In this document: positions 42,901-50,980 of the stretch, piece after piece
How positions within the stretch are numbered: the stretch's first letter is position 1
Layout: every line of letters begins with the position of its first letter
Source of the DNA: Microvirga massiliensis
GTDB lineage: Bacteria > Pseudomonadota > Alphaproteobacteria > Rhizobiales > Beijerinckiaceae
Assembly (NCBI RefSeq): GCF_001006805.1
Contig: NZ_LN811365.1
Location: 21,736-85,735 of the forward strand
Direction: 5' to 3'
DNA length: 64,000 bases
Notes under the pieces: generated by a model
Database searches by the model: none
Seen by the model: the letters and a program-made list of their open reading frames with translations, nothing else
Told to the model about the DNA's origin: nothing
Translations under genes and position numbers: made by a program

Positions 42901-45900
42901 GCGTGAGTCGAGAGTACGATGGATCGACTCGATCTCGGTTCCGAGCACGGCCGTGATCTGCTCGGCCCTGCTTCCCAGCTCCGTCGTGATCTCGGCGGCC
43001 CGCCCCGCGAACAGCTCGTCGATCGCACGGACCCGTTCATCGAAGGTCGCACTGATCAGGTCGCTGCGATTGCCCAGGATCCTGTCGATTTCCTCGGCTT
43101 TCGCAGAGAGAGTCTCGGCTAGGCTGCCGGTCCGCGCGGCCATGGCCTCGGCGATCTCATCCGCACGCACCTGGAAGGCATCCGCAACCTCGCGGCCACC
43201 TTCGGCAAGCACGCGCGCCATCTCGCCGGTCCGGATCACGAGAGCTTCGTTCAGAGCCGTCGCCCTTCCCGCAAGGGTCTGGTCGACGCGGGTGACGAGA
43301 GTCTCGAAACTCGTGGCGATCTCGGAACTGCGGCGCGTAGCCTGTTCTTCGAGCGCACCCATCTGGGTCTCGATGATGGTGCTCGCGTCCCGAGTCTTCT
43401 CCGAGAGCGTGTCGGCGAGCGCTCGACCATGGACCGTGATGAGCCGATCCATCTCACTGAAACGACCATTGATGGTATCGCTGAGCGTCATGACATCCGA
43501 CGACAGCCGGTCGGCGATGGTGCCGCCGCGATCGATGATGCTTCCGAGAGCGGTGAGGCGCTCACCGAGAACGGTCTCGAACTCCCTGCCGCGTTCGGTC
43601 ACAGTCCCCGCGAGAGCGGTGCCCGTCTGGTTGAGCGCCTCATTCACGCGAGCGCCTTGCGTGGCGATCGCGAGCACGATCTCCTTGCCAGTTCCGGCAA
43701 GCCGGGTGTGAGCTTCGACGGCGTTGCGGGCGAGAGCCTCGGCGAATTCCTGGCCGTGCTGTTCGAAGGAGGCCCGGAATTCCTCGACGCGGTTGTCGAT
43801 GGCACCGGTGATCCGCTCGCCGGTCGCGGCCAGGCTCTCCTCGAGAGCGCGGCCCTGGATGGTCACGGCCTTGCTTGCGGACTCGAGGCGGGTCGACAGA
43901 TTCTCGATCTTGTCGCCGATGACCTCGTCGGCCAGGCGCATCGTGTTCTCGAAGGTCTCGCGGACTTCGTTGCCCCGCAGGACGATCGTCTCCGCCACGT
44001 CCGAGCCGATCGTGGCGAGGCGCTCCCGGAACTCGCTGCTCCGCACGACGATCTCGTCCACGACCTCGGTACCAGTCGCCGCGAGCTGCTCGCGGAGAGT
44101 GACGCTGCGCGTTGCGATCTCGTCCGCGAGATCCGTTGCGGCGGCGGTCAGATCCTTCCGCGCCTGCTCGGCGCGTCTGACGATCTCGTCTGCGAGATCG
44201 GTGGCCGCGCCGGCAATCTGATCGCGAGCGGCGCTGCCGCTCTCGGTCAGCTGGGAGACGAGCGTGCTGCCGGTATTCGCAATTCCCTCGCGAACCTCCG
44301 CTCCCTGCTGCTGCAGAGCAGAGACGAGCGTCTGGCCCGATTCGGTAATCGAGTCGCGGAGATCGCCTCCACGCAGCGACAACTCCTCGAGCAGAGACGT
44401 ATTCGCATGCACGAACTCTTCGCGAATGCGGGTGCCGCGCTCCACGATTTCCTGCGTGAGAGCGGTTCCGGTCGATGCGAGCTCCTCGCGGACCGACCCG
44501 CCACTGCGGACGATCTCGTTGATGAGAGACGTTCCGGTCGTGGCGAGCTCTTCGCGCACGCGTCCTCCGCGCGTCGTGATTTCCTCGACAAGCGCGGTGC
44601 CCGTCGATTCCATCTCCTCACGCAGGCGTCCGCCGCGCGTGACGATTTCCTCGACTAGGGTTGTTCCCGTCGATTCGAACTGCTCCCGAAGCTGCGTGCC
44701 ACGGGATGTGATCTCGGCCGTCAGCACGGATCCTGCCGCCGCGATCTCGTCGCGGATCGATCCGGCTCGCCCGGTGATCTCCTCGACGAGGCCCGATCCG
44801 GTGGCGGCGATCTCGTCGCGGACTGATCCCCCGCGGGTCGTGATCTCTTCGACGAGGGAGGTTCCGACCGATGCAAGCTCTTCCCGGACGCGCGTGCCGC
44901 GCGTGGTGATCTCGTCCAGGAGGTCCGATCCGGTCGTGGCGAATTCCTCGCGAACGGTCCCCACGCGAGTCGTGATCTCCTCCACGAGGGCGAGCCCGGT
45001 TGCCGCGAGGCCTTCGCGCACGGCGTCGACCCTGGTCGTGATCTCCTCGACGATGGAGCCTCCAGTGGAGGCGAGTTCCTCCCGCAACCGCTCTCCGCGG
45101 CTGACGATTTCATCCGTGAGGCTCGTGCCGGTCCTGGCCAGCTCGTCGCGCAGGGCGTTGCTGCGCGCTGTCAGCTCGTCGCCGACGGTCCGTCCGGCTG
45201 CGGCGATTCCATCGCGAAGCTCGGCGGTGCGGGCCGAAATGTCGTCGGCGATCACGCCGCCGGTTGCAGCGAGTTTCTCGGTGATTTCTGCGCCGCGGCT
45301 CGTAAAGCTTTCCTCGAGATTTGCCACGGTCTGCTCGAGCGCCGAGCGAACCTCGCCGCCCTGTTGCGCGAGAGCGTCGATCATCCCGCGGCCGGTCTCG
45401 GCCAAGGTACGGGTGACCTGGCCGGCTCCCTCTTGGAGATGTCGCGTCAGGAGCCCGCCCGTCCGCTCGAAGGCGCCGGTGATATCCTGCACCTTTCCTT
45501 CGAGGGTGGTCGTGATGTGCGTGCCGACGTCGCTGAGGCCCGTCTGGATCTCGGCGCTCGTCCCGGTCAGTCGCTCGACGAGTTCGTTGCCGCGGGAGGC
45601 CATCTCCCCGACGACCCGGTTGCCGGTCCGGTCGAGGGCCTGCGTGATCTCCTCGCCTCGCTGGTTGAGCATTCCGCTCACGCGCTCGCCGGCATCGTTC
45701 ACCGCCGTGACAGCCCGCTGCGCGGCCTCTTCGATGTCCTGGGTGATCGTCTGATGCGCGCCGGCGATCGCGGCGCGCACCCGCTCCGCATTCGACACGA
45801 TGCCTTCGCGCTGAGAGACCAGCTCGTCCACGAGCGTCCGGATCCGGATCTCGTTGTCCGAATAGGCGCGCTCGAGCGTCGAGATTTCGCTCCGAACGAG

Positions 45901-46605
45901 TGCTTCCAGTTCTCCCGCGCGTGCAAGCGCACGCTCGACTCCGTCCCCGACAGCGGCAACCTCGCGGCGGACTGCCTGCGAGACGGACAGGACGGCATCG
46001 GTCGAGAAAGATTCGGGCTCCGCGAGCCGGACCGCCACCTCGCCGACCGCACGGGCCACGAGATGCATCTCCCGAGCCCTGGCAGCGAGCATCGCCGCGA
46101 TGAAGAACAGGACGACCGGCCCGAGCACCGCAAAGGCTCCGGCCGCCAGCAACGGCAGCGAGAACGAGCCGAGGAGCGCCTCGGGGCTCGTGAGGCCGCG
46201 CGAGTAGGAGAGATACATCGCCGCAGCGAGCCACAGGAGCGATCCGAGGACGGCGAGAACGTAGGGGGTGCGCGACGGCCGGGTCTGAAGGGCCTGGAGC
46301 ATCAGGCCGACGCTCTGGCGATCATCGTTGGCAACGGCAGCCCTATCCGGCGACACGATCGAGGGACGGGGAGGCGCCTCACGCTCGCGGGCGTCGTCGC
46401 GCTCCGCGCCCGGTGTTTCCGGCTTGCGCTCCGTCATCGTGAAATCATGGTCGTCGACGTCCGGAAGACGAGGATCCGACTTTTCCGGGGACTCGCTCTC
46501 CGCCTCGGCTGGAGGCTGGACATCGGGCTTGAGATTCAAGGCCTGCTCGATCGCCGACAGGGCGGCCTCCGTCGGGTCTTTCAGTCTCTTCTGTTCAACT
46601 GCCAT
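39976..46605 (-). CDS. gpr: Giant apolipoprotein-like coiled-coil protein, GPR/RgsE type (polar growth)
   Basis: A 2209-residue protein. The first 110 residues are acidic and disordered; two membrane helices (about 114-134 and 149-175) follow. About 1800 residues of amphipathic helix come next, with 22-residue apolipoprotein-like repeats such as LVEEITTRGGRVREEL and VLGSQADSINRTL. After a Pro-rich linker, a conserved C-terminal domain has SLDSISVDIARMIDHDAAVE and TLQGQQTFDEVRRKYRRD. Length, layout and repeats match Agrobacterium GPR (growth pole ring) and Sinorhizobium RgsE, which form a ring at the growing pole and are needed for polar growth. The ATG follows GAGGGC. Confidence 0.85.
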   Translation of the reverse strand: MAVEQKRLKDPTEAALSAIEQALNLKPDVQPPAEAESESPEKSDPRLPDVDDHDFTMTERKPETPGAERDDAREREAPPRPSIVSPDRAAVANDDRQSVGLMLQALQTRPSRTPYVLAVLGSLLWLAAAMYLSYSRGLTSPEALLGSFSLPLLAAGAFAVLGPVVLFFIAAMLAARAREMHLVARAVGEVAVRLAEPESFSTDAVLSVSQAVRREVAAVGDGVERALARAGELEALVRSEISTLERAYSDNEIRIRTLVDELVSQREGIVSNAERVRAAIAGAHQTITQDIEEAAQRAVTAVNDAGERVSGMLNQRGEEITQALDRTGNRVVGEMASRGNELVERLTGTSAEIQTGLSDVGTHITTTLEGKVQDITGAFERTGGLLTRHLQEGAGQVTRTLAETGRGMIDALAQQGGEVRSALEQTVANLEESFTSRGAEITEKLAATGGVIADDISARTAELRDGIAAAGRTVGDELTARSNALRDELARTGTSLTDEIVSRGERLREELASTGGSIVEEITTRVDAVREGLAATGLALVEEITTRVGTVREEFATTGSDLLDEITTRGTRVREELASVGTSLVEEITTRGGSVRDEIAATGSGLVEEITGRAGSIRDEIAAAGSVLTAEITSRGTQLREQFESTGTTLVEEIVTRGGRLREEMESTGTALVEEITTRGGRVREELATTGTSLINEIVRSGGSVREELASTGTALTQEIVERGTRIREEFVHANTSLLEELSLRGGDLRDSITESGQTLVSALQQQGAEVREGIANTGSTLVSQLTESGSAARDQIAGAATDLADEIVRRAEQARKDLTAAATDLADEIATRSVTLREQLAATGTEVVDEIVVRSSEFRERLATIGSDVAETIVLRGNEVRETFENTMRLADEVIGDKIENLSTRLESASKAVTIQGRALEESLAATGERITGAIDNRVEEFRASFEQHGQEFAEALARNAVEAHTRLAGTGKEIVLAIATQGARVNEALNQTGTALAGTVTERGREFETVLGERLTALGSIIDRGGTIADRLSSDVMTLSDTINGRFSEMDRLITVHGRALADTLSEKTRDASTIIETQMGALEEQATRRSSEIATSFETLVTRVDQTLAGRATALNEALVIRTGEMARVLAEGGREVADAFQVRADEIAEAMAARTGSLAETLSAKAEEIDRILGNRSDLISATFDERVRAIDELFAGRAAEITTELGSRAEQITAVLGTEIESIHRTLDSRAGDISAALGSQVDEITRTVGSRVEEITRVLGSHADSVDRTLGSRVEEITSVFGRQLDAINRTLGLRAEEIGEVLGSQVDSINRTLVSRVEEMTGVLGSQTDSINRTLGSRVEEIAQVLGSQADSINRTLSSRAEEIATTLDEHVNLLEERVVSRLDGATGKLDEKGRAVFGALGARIAEIANLFETSGGSLLTQLDEQRARIGNLFDANGRSLLSELDERASQIAYELRSVGETTVRALDETSDRVAETFEARSGTALQALERQTGALLSMLDQRTSDVATALRERTAEVTSVYAESTEAMRAALDETSGRVVQTIESRSGTALHALERQSGALLSALDQRTSDLTSALRERIAEVTSIYAQSAEAMRTALDETSDRVVGTIEERSGSALEVLERQSGALLSALDQRTSNLTSSLRERTAEVTAAYAQSTEALRSAIDEGATRAVTVLSGTNERVRQEMSGVLERLHDTSRLLQQVVTSASGNLGAVEGELGTRIQQVQSLISEISAQSAQASGQVADQVEALRAVSTGALRQASELAQTLDERGRALREGTREQVQTLVETTSALEQVEQRMSAALRDRQESLNELVGRVEQRARDLDGVTRAFTNLVEGALQNSEAKARQIGSVLANAAEATSHAIGEQFEQIRTTTSSEGERLTATLRTSYEQAAAEMQESLLNASTRFSETLGELRTMTSQIHEELETTRGELRRGVMELPQETQEAAANMRRVVADQINALNELAALVSRSNRAVDVAPAVQPRRVNESPVVSAVETRQAPARLSGESTVTARFAPEQQAPAPVPAPQRPAAAPEPQRRHEAAPPREATAGARGGGWLSDLLTRASREEGEEESRPAPRSDRSRVNSLESLDSISVDIARMIDHDAAVELWDRYKRGERNVFTRRLYTLQGQQTFDEVRRKYRRDPEFKQTVDRYVEEFERLLAEVSRDDRDSMLAKTYLTSETGKVYTMLAHASGRFD
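44270..45300 (-). repeat. 66-bp (22-residue) tandem repeats in the GPR-like gene
   Basis: About 15 consecutive 22-residue units with the pattern TGxxLVEEITTRGxxVREELAx, one per 66 bp, without insertions. A second block at about 42480-42960 uses a different 22-mer (VLGSQxDSINRTLxSRVEEI). Units differ at the DNA level, so they are not recent copies. Confidence 0.85.
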
Positions 46606-46790
46606 GGTCCGCCCTCAATGACGCAACATGCAGCGCGGCGACGCTCCACCGAGGTCGGTCGGAACGCCGATCGCTGCCGCCGGGCCGCCTCCCGGCACGG
46701 TCGACAATAGTTTCGCGCTATTTACCAAGAGAGTTTAGCGACCGGGGTCAGTCGTGAAAACCCGACGTCCCCAGGCTCCTGAGAACGTCG

Positions 46791-46805
46791 TTAACGTCTT
46801 GGTAA
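46791..46805. promoter_or_regulatory. CtrA-box-like site in the GPR/ferredoxin intergenic region
   Basis: The 307-bp divergent gap (46606-46912) holds no gene. It contains TTAA, seven bases, then GTAA, one mismatch from the CtrA consensus TTAA-N7-TTAA. It lies about 190 bp before the GPR-like start and 110 bp before the ferredoxin start. One site by eye is weak evidence. Confidence 0.3.
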
Positions 46806-46912
46806 CCATAAGTCACGCCTCGTGAATCTCACTCGGGACCATTACGGGACCCGAGGGCCTCGCTTTCCGGTCGCGCTTCGCTTAAGTGACCGGCGCACAA
46901 TCGAGGTCAAGG

Positions 46913-47233
46913 ATGGTCAAGATCACGTTCATCGATGCCGAGGGCACCTCCCGCACGGTCGAGGCGGAGGTGGGTTCCACGGTCATGGAGAACGCAATTC
47001 GAAACGGAATCCCGGGGATCGAAGCGGAGTGCGGCGGTGCCTGCGCCTGCGCCACGTGTCACGTCTATGTGGCGGAAGAGTGGACATCGGTCGTCGGAGA
47101 GCCTCAGCCCATGGAAGAGGACATGCTCGATTTCGCTTTCGATGTGCGCTCGACATCCCGGCTGTCCTGCCAGATTCGCGTGCGTCCCGAACTCGACGGC
47201 CTCGTGGTCCACACTCCGACCAGACAGGGCTGA
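46913..47233 (+). CDS. Adrenodoxin-type 2Fe-2S ferredoxin
   Basis: A 106-residue ferredoxin. The cluster cysteines are Cys40, Cys46 and Cys49 (CGGACACATC, spacing C-x5-C-x2-C) and Cys86 (RLSCQIRV). The acidic DMLDFAFDV region between them is the partner-binding helix of the vertebrate/ISC type. It starts VKITFIDAEGTSRTVEAEVG and ends HTPTRQG. The ATG at 46913 follows GAGG. Such ferredoxins serve P450s or Fe-S assembly; no reductase gene is adjacent. Confidence 0.94.
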   Translation: MVKITFIDAEGTSRTVEAEVGSTVMENAIRNGIPGIEAECGGACACATCHVYVAEEWTSVVGEPQPMEEDMLDFAFDVRSTSRLSCQIRVRPELDGLVVHTPTRQG

Positions 47234-47275
47234 AGGTCGCGACACTGACCCGCGGGCTCGTGCCGGGCGGGTGAA

Positions 47276-48487
47276 TCATTCCGCAGGGACGGGCCTGCCG
47301 ACCGGCCTGAGGATCGTTTCCTGTCCGGGTTCAGGATGCCTCGGAACCAGGAAGGCGAGGCCGAGCGAGGCCGTAGCGATCATGGCCCCGATCATGAAGA
47401 CCAAAGTCGGATCCTCGATCCATAGCTTGCCGAACACGACCGGAATCACCACGGCTGCGATGTGGTTGATGGTGAATGCGACGCTCGCAGTCGGTGCGAT
47501 GTCTGCAGGGTCGGAGATCTTCTGGAAGTAAGTGCGCTGGGCGATGATCAGCGTGAAGAACACGCCATCGACGACGAAGAGGAGGCCGGCGACGAGCCCG
47601 CTCGCCGTGGTGGAATACCCGATAAAGACGCCGACGAGGGACAGATTCTCGAGGATGATGGTTGCCCGTTCGCCGATGGCCTGAATGAGCCTGCCGAAGA
47701 GTGGACCCGCGAACAGGTTGATCGCGCAATACGCGAAGAGCAACATCGAGAAGTCGGCCAGGGTGTAGCCGAACCGCTCCACGAGCAGCCATCCTCCGAA
47801 GGCCATGAAGAGCTGCCGCCGCGCTCCGGAGAGGAACGTCAGCACGTAGTACAGCCAATAGCGCCGCCGCAGGACGATGCCCTTGTGCTGCGGAACGGAC
47901 CCTCTGAAGCTCCGAAAGAACAGTGCCGCCGCCCCGGCAAGTGCCAGGGTGACGATGCCGAATCCGAGGTAGAGCGTCCCATAGCTCGGCTGCCAGAGCC
48001 AGAAGACGACGGCGATCAGGCCATAGGCGACAAGCTGTGCCGCCGCCGCAGTGCTGGCGATCCGGCCGAGCACGCGGGGCGCCTGGCTCTTCGGCAGCAA
48101 TTGCAGCGAGAGAGCCTGGTGGGCAGTTTCGAAATAGTGGAATCCGGCCGACATCACGAATGTGGTGATCAGCAGACCCCAGAAGCTCGGGAAGCCGCCC
48201 GTGATCGCGATACCGAATGCAAGGAGGGCCAGACTCACATAGGCGACCAGTTGCTCACGCATCAGCATGAACCAGATCACAGCCGTGAAGGCGAGGAAGC
48301 CCGGGATCTCGCGGACCGACTGCAGGATGCCGATCTCCCAGCCCGTGAAGCCCGCAGCCTCCTTGGCGAAATTGTTGAACAAGGCCTGCCATCCCGCAAA
48401 GCCCAGCCAGTTGGTGAAGGAGATGGCGACCAGAAAGGCCGTCGGGGACGCTGCCAGTGCGGCTCGGGTCTGTGGGGGGATCGTCAT
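47276..48487 (-). CDS. MFS transporter
   Basis: A 403-residue membrane protein with twelve likely helices (for example AFLVAISFTNWLGFAGWQAL, YVSLALLAFGIAITGGFPSF, LLITTFVMSAGFHYFETAHQ). The aromatic-rich HYFETAHQALSLQL and the RRRYWLYYVLTFLSGARRQ segment are its most conserved-looking parts, and are not typical of drug efflux pumps I know. The ATG at 48487 (TIPPQTRAAL) was chosen over a 20-residue longer frame. It is convergent with the ferredoxin gene. Confidence 0.85.
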   Translation of the reverse strand: MTIPPQTRAALAASPTAFLVAISFTNWLGFAGWQALFNNFAKEAAGFTGWEIGILQSVREIPGFLAFTAVIWFMLMREQLVAYVSLALLAFGIAITGGFPSFWGLLITTFVMSAGFHYFETAHQALSLQLLPKSQAPRVLGRIASTAAAAQLVAYGLIAVVFWLWQPSYGTLYLGFGIVTLALAGAAALFFRSFRGSVPQHKGIVLRRRYWLYYVLTFLSGARRQLFMAFGGWLLVERFGYTLADFSMLLFAYCAINLFAGPLFGRLIQAIGERATIILENLSLVGVFIGYSTTASGLVAGLLFVVDGVFFTLIIAQRTYFQKISDPADIAPTASVAFTINHIAAVVIPVVFGKLWIEDPTLVFMIGAMIATASLGLAFLVPRHPEPGQETILRPVGRPVPAE

Positions 48488-48696
48488 CTTGTAGCCTTGG
48501 ACCCTTGCACGCGGCGCGCCATCGTTCGCCGCCCAGCCTTTCCACACGGACTGGAGCCATGGACGGAGCGCAATCCGTCGAGGCAGGATAGGATCGACGG
48601 AACGCGCTCCGTCTGCTCAGGCCACGCTTTGATCCAGGTCATCGCGCGTCCGGAGCAGGATGGCAATGATCCAGGCGTGCAAGGGAGACATGCGCG

Positions 48697-49122
48697 ATGT
48701 TCAAGACCATTCTCGTTCCCGTCGACATTGCCGAACCGGAAATGTCGACCCAGGCAATCGAAACGGCGGTTTCTCTGGCGCACCAGTCTTCCGGCACGGT
48801 GCGCCTCATCTACGTGCGATCGCTGATCCCCGTCACCTACATGGAATTCGTGCCGCCGGACTTCGATGCGGAGCAGCAGCGGGATGCGGAGGAAAAGCTT
48901 GCCGATATCGCGGCCGGAGTGGCACTTCCGGAAGGCCGCGTCTCGTCAGTCGTGAGGCTGGGCGGCGTCTACGCGGAGGTCCTCGAGGAGGCCGACAAGA
49001 CGGCGGCCGACCTGATCGTCGTCGGCTCGCACCGGCCCAAGATGTCCACCTATCTTCTGGGCTCCAATGCCGCGACGATCGTCAGGCATGCCCGTTGCTC
49101 CGTCCTGGTGATCCGCAAATAA
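48697..49122 (+). CDS. Universal stress protein (UspA family)
   Basis: A 141-residue single Usp domain starting MFKTILVPVDIAEPEMS and ending LLGSNAATIVRHARCSVLVI. The ATP-binding Usp proteins have G-x2-G-x9-G-S; here the second glycine is Arg (GSHRPKMSTYLLGS), so nucleotide binding is doubtful and it may be of the UspA non-binding type. It stands alone between two convergent or divergent genes. Confidence 0.92.
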   Translation: MFKTILVPVDIAEPEMSTQAIETAVSLAHQSSGTVRLIYVRSLIPVTYMEFVPPDFDAEQQRDAEEKLADIAAGVALPEGRVSSVVRLGGVYAEVLEEADKTAADLIVVGSHRPKMSTYLLGSNAATIVRHARCSVLVIRK

Positions 49123-49204
49123 GGAATCCCGGTGCGGCGCGGGTCCGTGGAACCGGTTTCGAGGCCCCGCCGGGTTCCCCGGTCCCACTGCTGATCTTCT
49201 CCCA

Positions 49205-49777
49205 TCACGGAAGGAGATCGGCAGGTGGTGTGGAGGGTGGGAAGAGGCGTGGCCTGTTGAGCCGGATCATCGGCACGAGCTGCCATAGCCCGACGGCGGC
49301 AAGGAGACAGGCCATCAGGGCGGCCGCGTGCGCGTCCGCCACGAGTGCCCGCCAGATGAAGACGGCGATCGCGACGAGTGAGGCGGCGCTGAGAGCGACG
49401 ACTGCAAGCCAAGCCACCGTCGGCTGTCCGGCGAGAAAGCGAGCGCCCGGGCTCAGTTGGCCGGCGCGCTCGGTCAGGGCGCTCACGAGGCGTCGGTAGG
49501 GGCCATCGAGGCGCTCCGCCTCGACGAGACTCCGCCAACTCAAGGAGGAGATCCGGACCAATCGTCCGTCCTTGAATCGGATCGTCGTCCGGTAGGCCGG
49601 GTGGGTGAAGCTTTTCGGATCGTAGGTGAGGCGGATCTGCTCCACGGCATCGAGCCGTGCTTCACGGACGCTCCGTCCGTTGTCCACGAGCAACTTGTCG
49701 TCCCGAAGCTCGAACATGACCGGCCCACTCGTCGGCTTGGGATTCTGCTGGTAGCGCACGGTTTCGAATTTGCTCAC
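49205..49777 (-). CDS. Small membrane protein of unknown function, coupled to the vWA gene
   Basis: A 190-residue protein I do not recognise. The first 120 residues look like a compact beta-rich domain (MFELRDDKLLVDNGRSVREA, TYDPKSFTHPAYRTTIRFKD). Two membrane helices follow (about 122-142, PTVAWLAVVALSAASLVAIA, and 150-168). The tail is Pro-rich. The GTG at 49777 overlaps the vWA stop as GTGA, so it is the last gene of the kef-vWA operon. Confidence 0.75.
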   Translation of the reverse strand: MSKFETVRYQQNPKPTSGPVMFELRDDKLLVDNGRSVREARLDAVEQIRLTYDPKSFTHPAYRTTIRFKDGRLVRISSLSWRSLVEAERLDGPYRRLVSALTERAGQLSPGARFLAGQPTVAWLAVVALSAASLVAIAVFIWRALVADAHAAALMACLLAAVGLWQLVPMIRLNRPRLFPPSTPPADLLP

Positions 49778-50949
49778 CGCACCAGCTCCCGCATGGCCTG
49801 ATCGATGCCTTCGAGCGTCAGAGGATGCATTCGGTCCCGGAAGATCTGCCGGATCAGGCTGATCGATTGGGTGTAGCCCCAGCGGTTCTGGGGCACCGGG
49901 TTGAGCCAAACGGCGTGGGGGAACTGGCCTAGCAGGCGCTCCAGCCAGACTTGGCCGGGCTCCTCGTTCCAATGCTCGACCGAGCCGCCAGGCATCACGA
50001 TCTCGTAGGGGGACATGGATGCGTCGCCGACGAAGACGGCGCGATAATCGGAAGGATAGGTTCGAAGCACGTCGATGGTCGGCATGGTCTCCTCGAAGCG
50101 GCGGCGGTTCTCGGTCCACAGCCGCTCGTAGGGGCAATTATGAAAGTAGAAGTGGGCGAAGTGCTTGAACTCGAGACGGGCTGCCGAGAACAGCTCTTCG
50201 GCCGCCTCGATGTGCCAGTCCATCGAGCCGCCGACGTCGAGGAAGAGCAAAACCTTGACGGCGTTGCGGCGCTCTGGGCGCAGCTTGACGTCGAGATAGC
50301 CTTTCTCCGCCGTTTCGCGGATCGTGTTGTCGAGATCCAGCTCCTCGGCTGCGCCCGTGCGCGCGAAACGGCGCAGTCGCCGCAGCGCGATCCGCATGTT
50401 GCGGACCCCGAGTTCGACGCTATCGTCGAAATCCTTGAACTCGCGGCGATCCCAGACCTTGACGGCCCGGAAGTTGCGGTTGCCGTCCTGCCCGATGCGG
50501 ATGCCTTCCGGATTGTAGCCGTACGCGCCGAAGGGCGAGGTTCCGGCGGTGCCGATCCACTTGCTGCCGCCCTGGTGCCGGCCCTTCTGCTCCTTCAGGC
50601 GCTCCTTCAGGGTCTCGAAGAGCTTGTCCCAGCCGAGCGCTTCCAGCTGCTTCTTCTCCTCGTCCGTGAGATAGCGCTCGGCGAGCTTGCGCAGCCATTC
50701 CTCCGGGATCTCGGATGCTTCGAGGGCTCCCGCGAGGCTCTCCACGCCTTTGAAGACGCGCCCGAAAACCTGATCGAAGCGGTCGAGATTGCGCTCGTCC
50801 TTCACGAGGCAGGCTCGCGACAGGTAGTAGAACTGCTCGACGGACTTGCCCGCGAGATCATGATCGAGGGCCTCGAACAGGTTGAGGTATTCCCGCAGGG
50901 AGACCGGGACTTTGGCCGCGCGCAGCTCGGTGAAGAATTGAAAGAACAT
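49774..50949 (-). CDS. vWA domain protein, CoxE-like (MoxR partner type)
   Basis: A 391-residue cytoplasmic protein. The N-terminal half has FFTELRAAKVPVSLREYLNL, typical of vWA/CoxE-like proteins that work with MoxR ATPases. The C-terminal vWA domain contains a MIDAS-like DVGGSMD, where Gly replaces the first Ser of DxSxS, and later TYPSDYRAVFVGDASM. MoxR and vWA partners are usually adjacent and act as a chaperone pair for metal-centre insertion; here a MoxR gene is at 54.5 kb on the other strand. The ATG at 50949 is preferred to a TTG 9 bp upstream. Confidence 0.9.
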   Translation of the reverse strand: MFFQFFTELRAAKVPVSLREYLNLFEALDHDLAGKSVEQFYYLSRACLVKDERNLDRFDQVFGRVFKGVESLAGALEASEIPEEWLRKLAERYLTDEEKKQLEALGWDKLFETLKERLKEQKGRHQGGSKWIGTAGTSPFGAYGYNPEGIRIGQDGNRNFRAVKVWDRREFKDFDDSVELGVRNMRIALRRLRRFARTGAAEELDLDNTIRETAEKGYLDVKLRPERRNAVKVLLFLDVGGSMDWHIEAAEELFSAARLEFKHFAHFYFHNCPYERLWTENRRRFEETMPTIDVLRTYPSDYRAVFVGDASMSPYEIVMPGGSVEHWNEEPGQVWLERLLGQFPHAVWLNPVPQNRWGYTQSISLIRQIFRDRMHPLTLEGIDQAMRELVR

Positions 50950-50980
50950 CGCCCGCAATGTCGACAGGAGAGGGCGGGCG

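Noticed and set aside
39997..46710. Long plus-strand frames opposite the giant GPR-like gene (up to about 450 codons)
   Set aside because: The GPR-like frame has strong helical periodicity and recognised ends. The opposite frames are arginine/serine-rich low-complexity text produced by the biased repeats.
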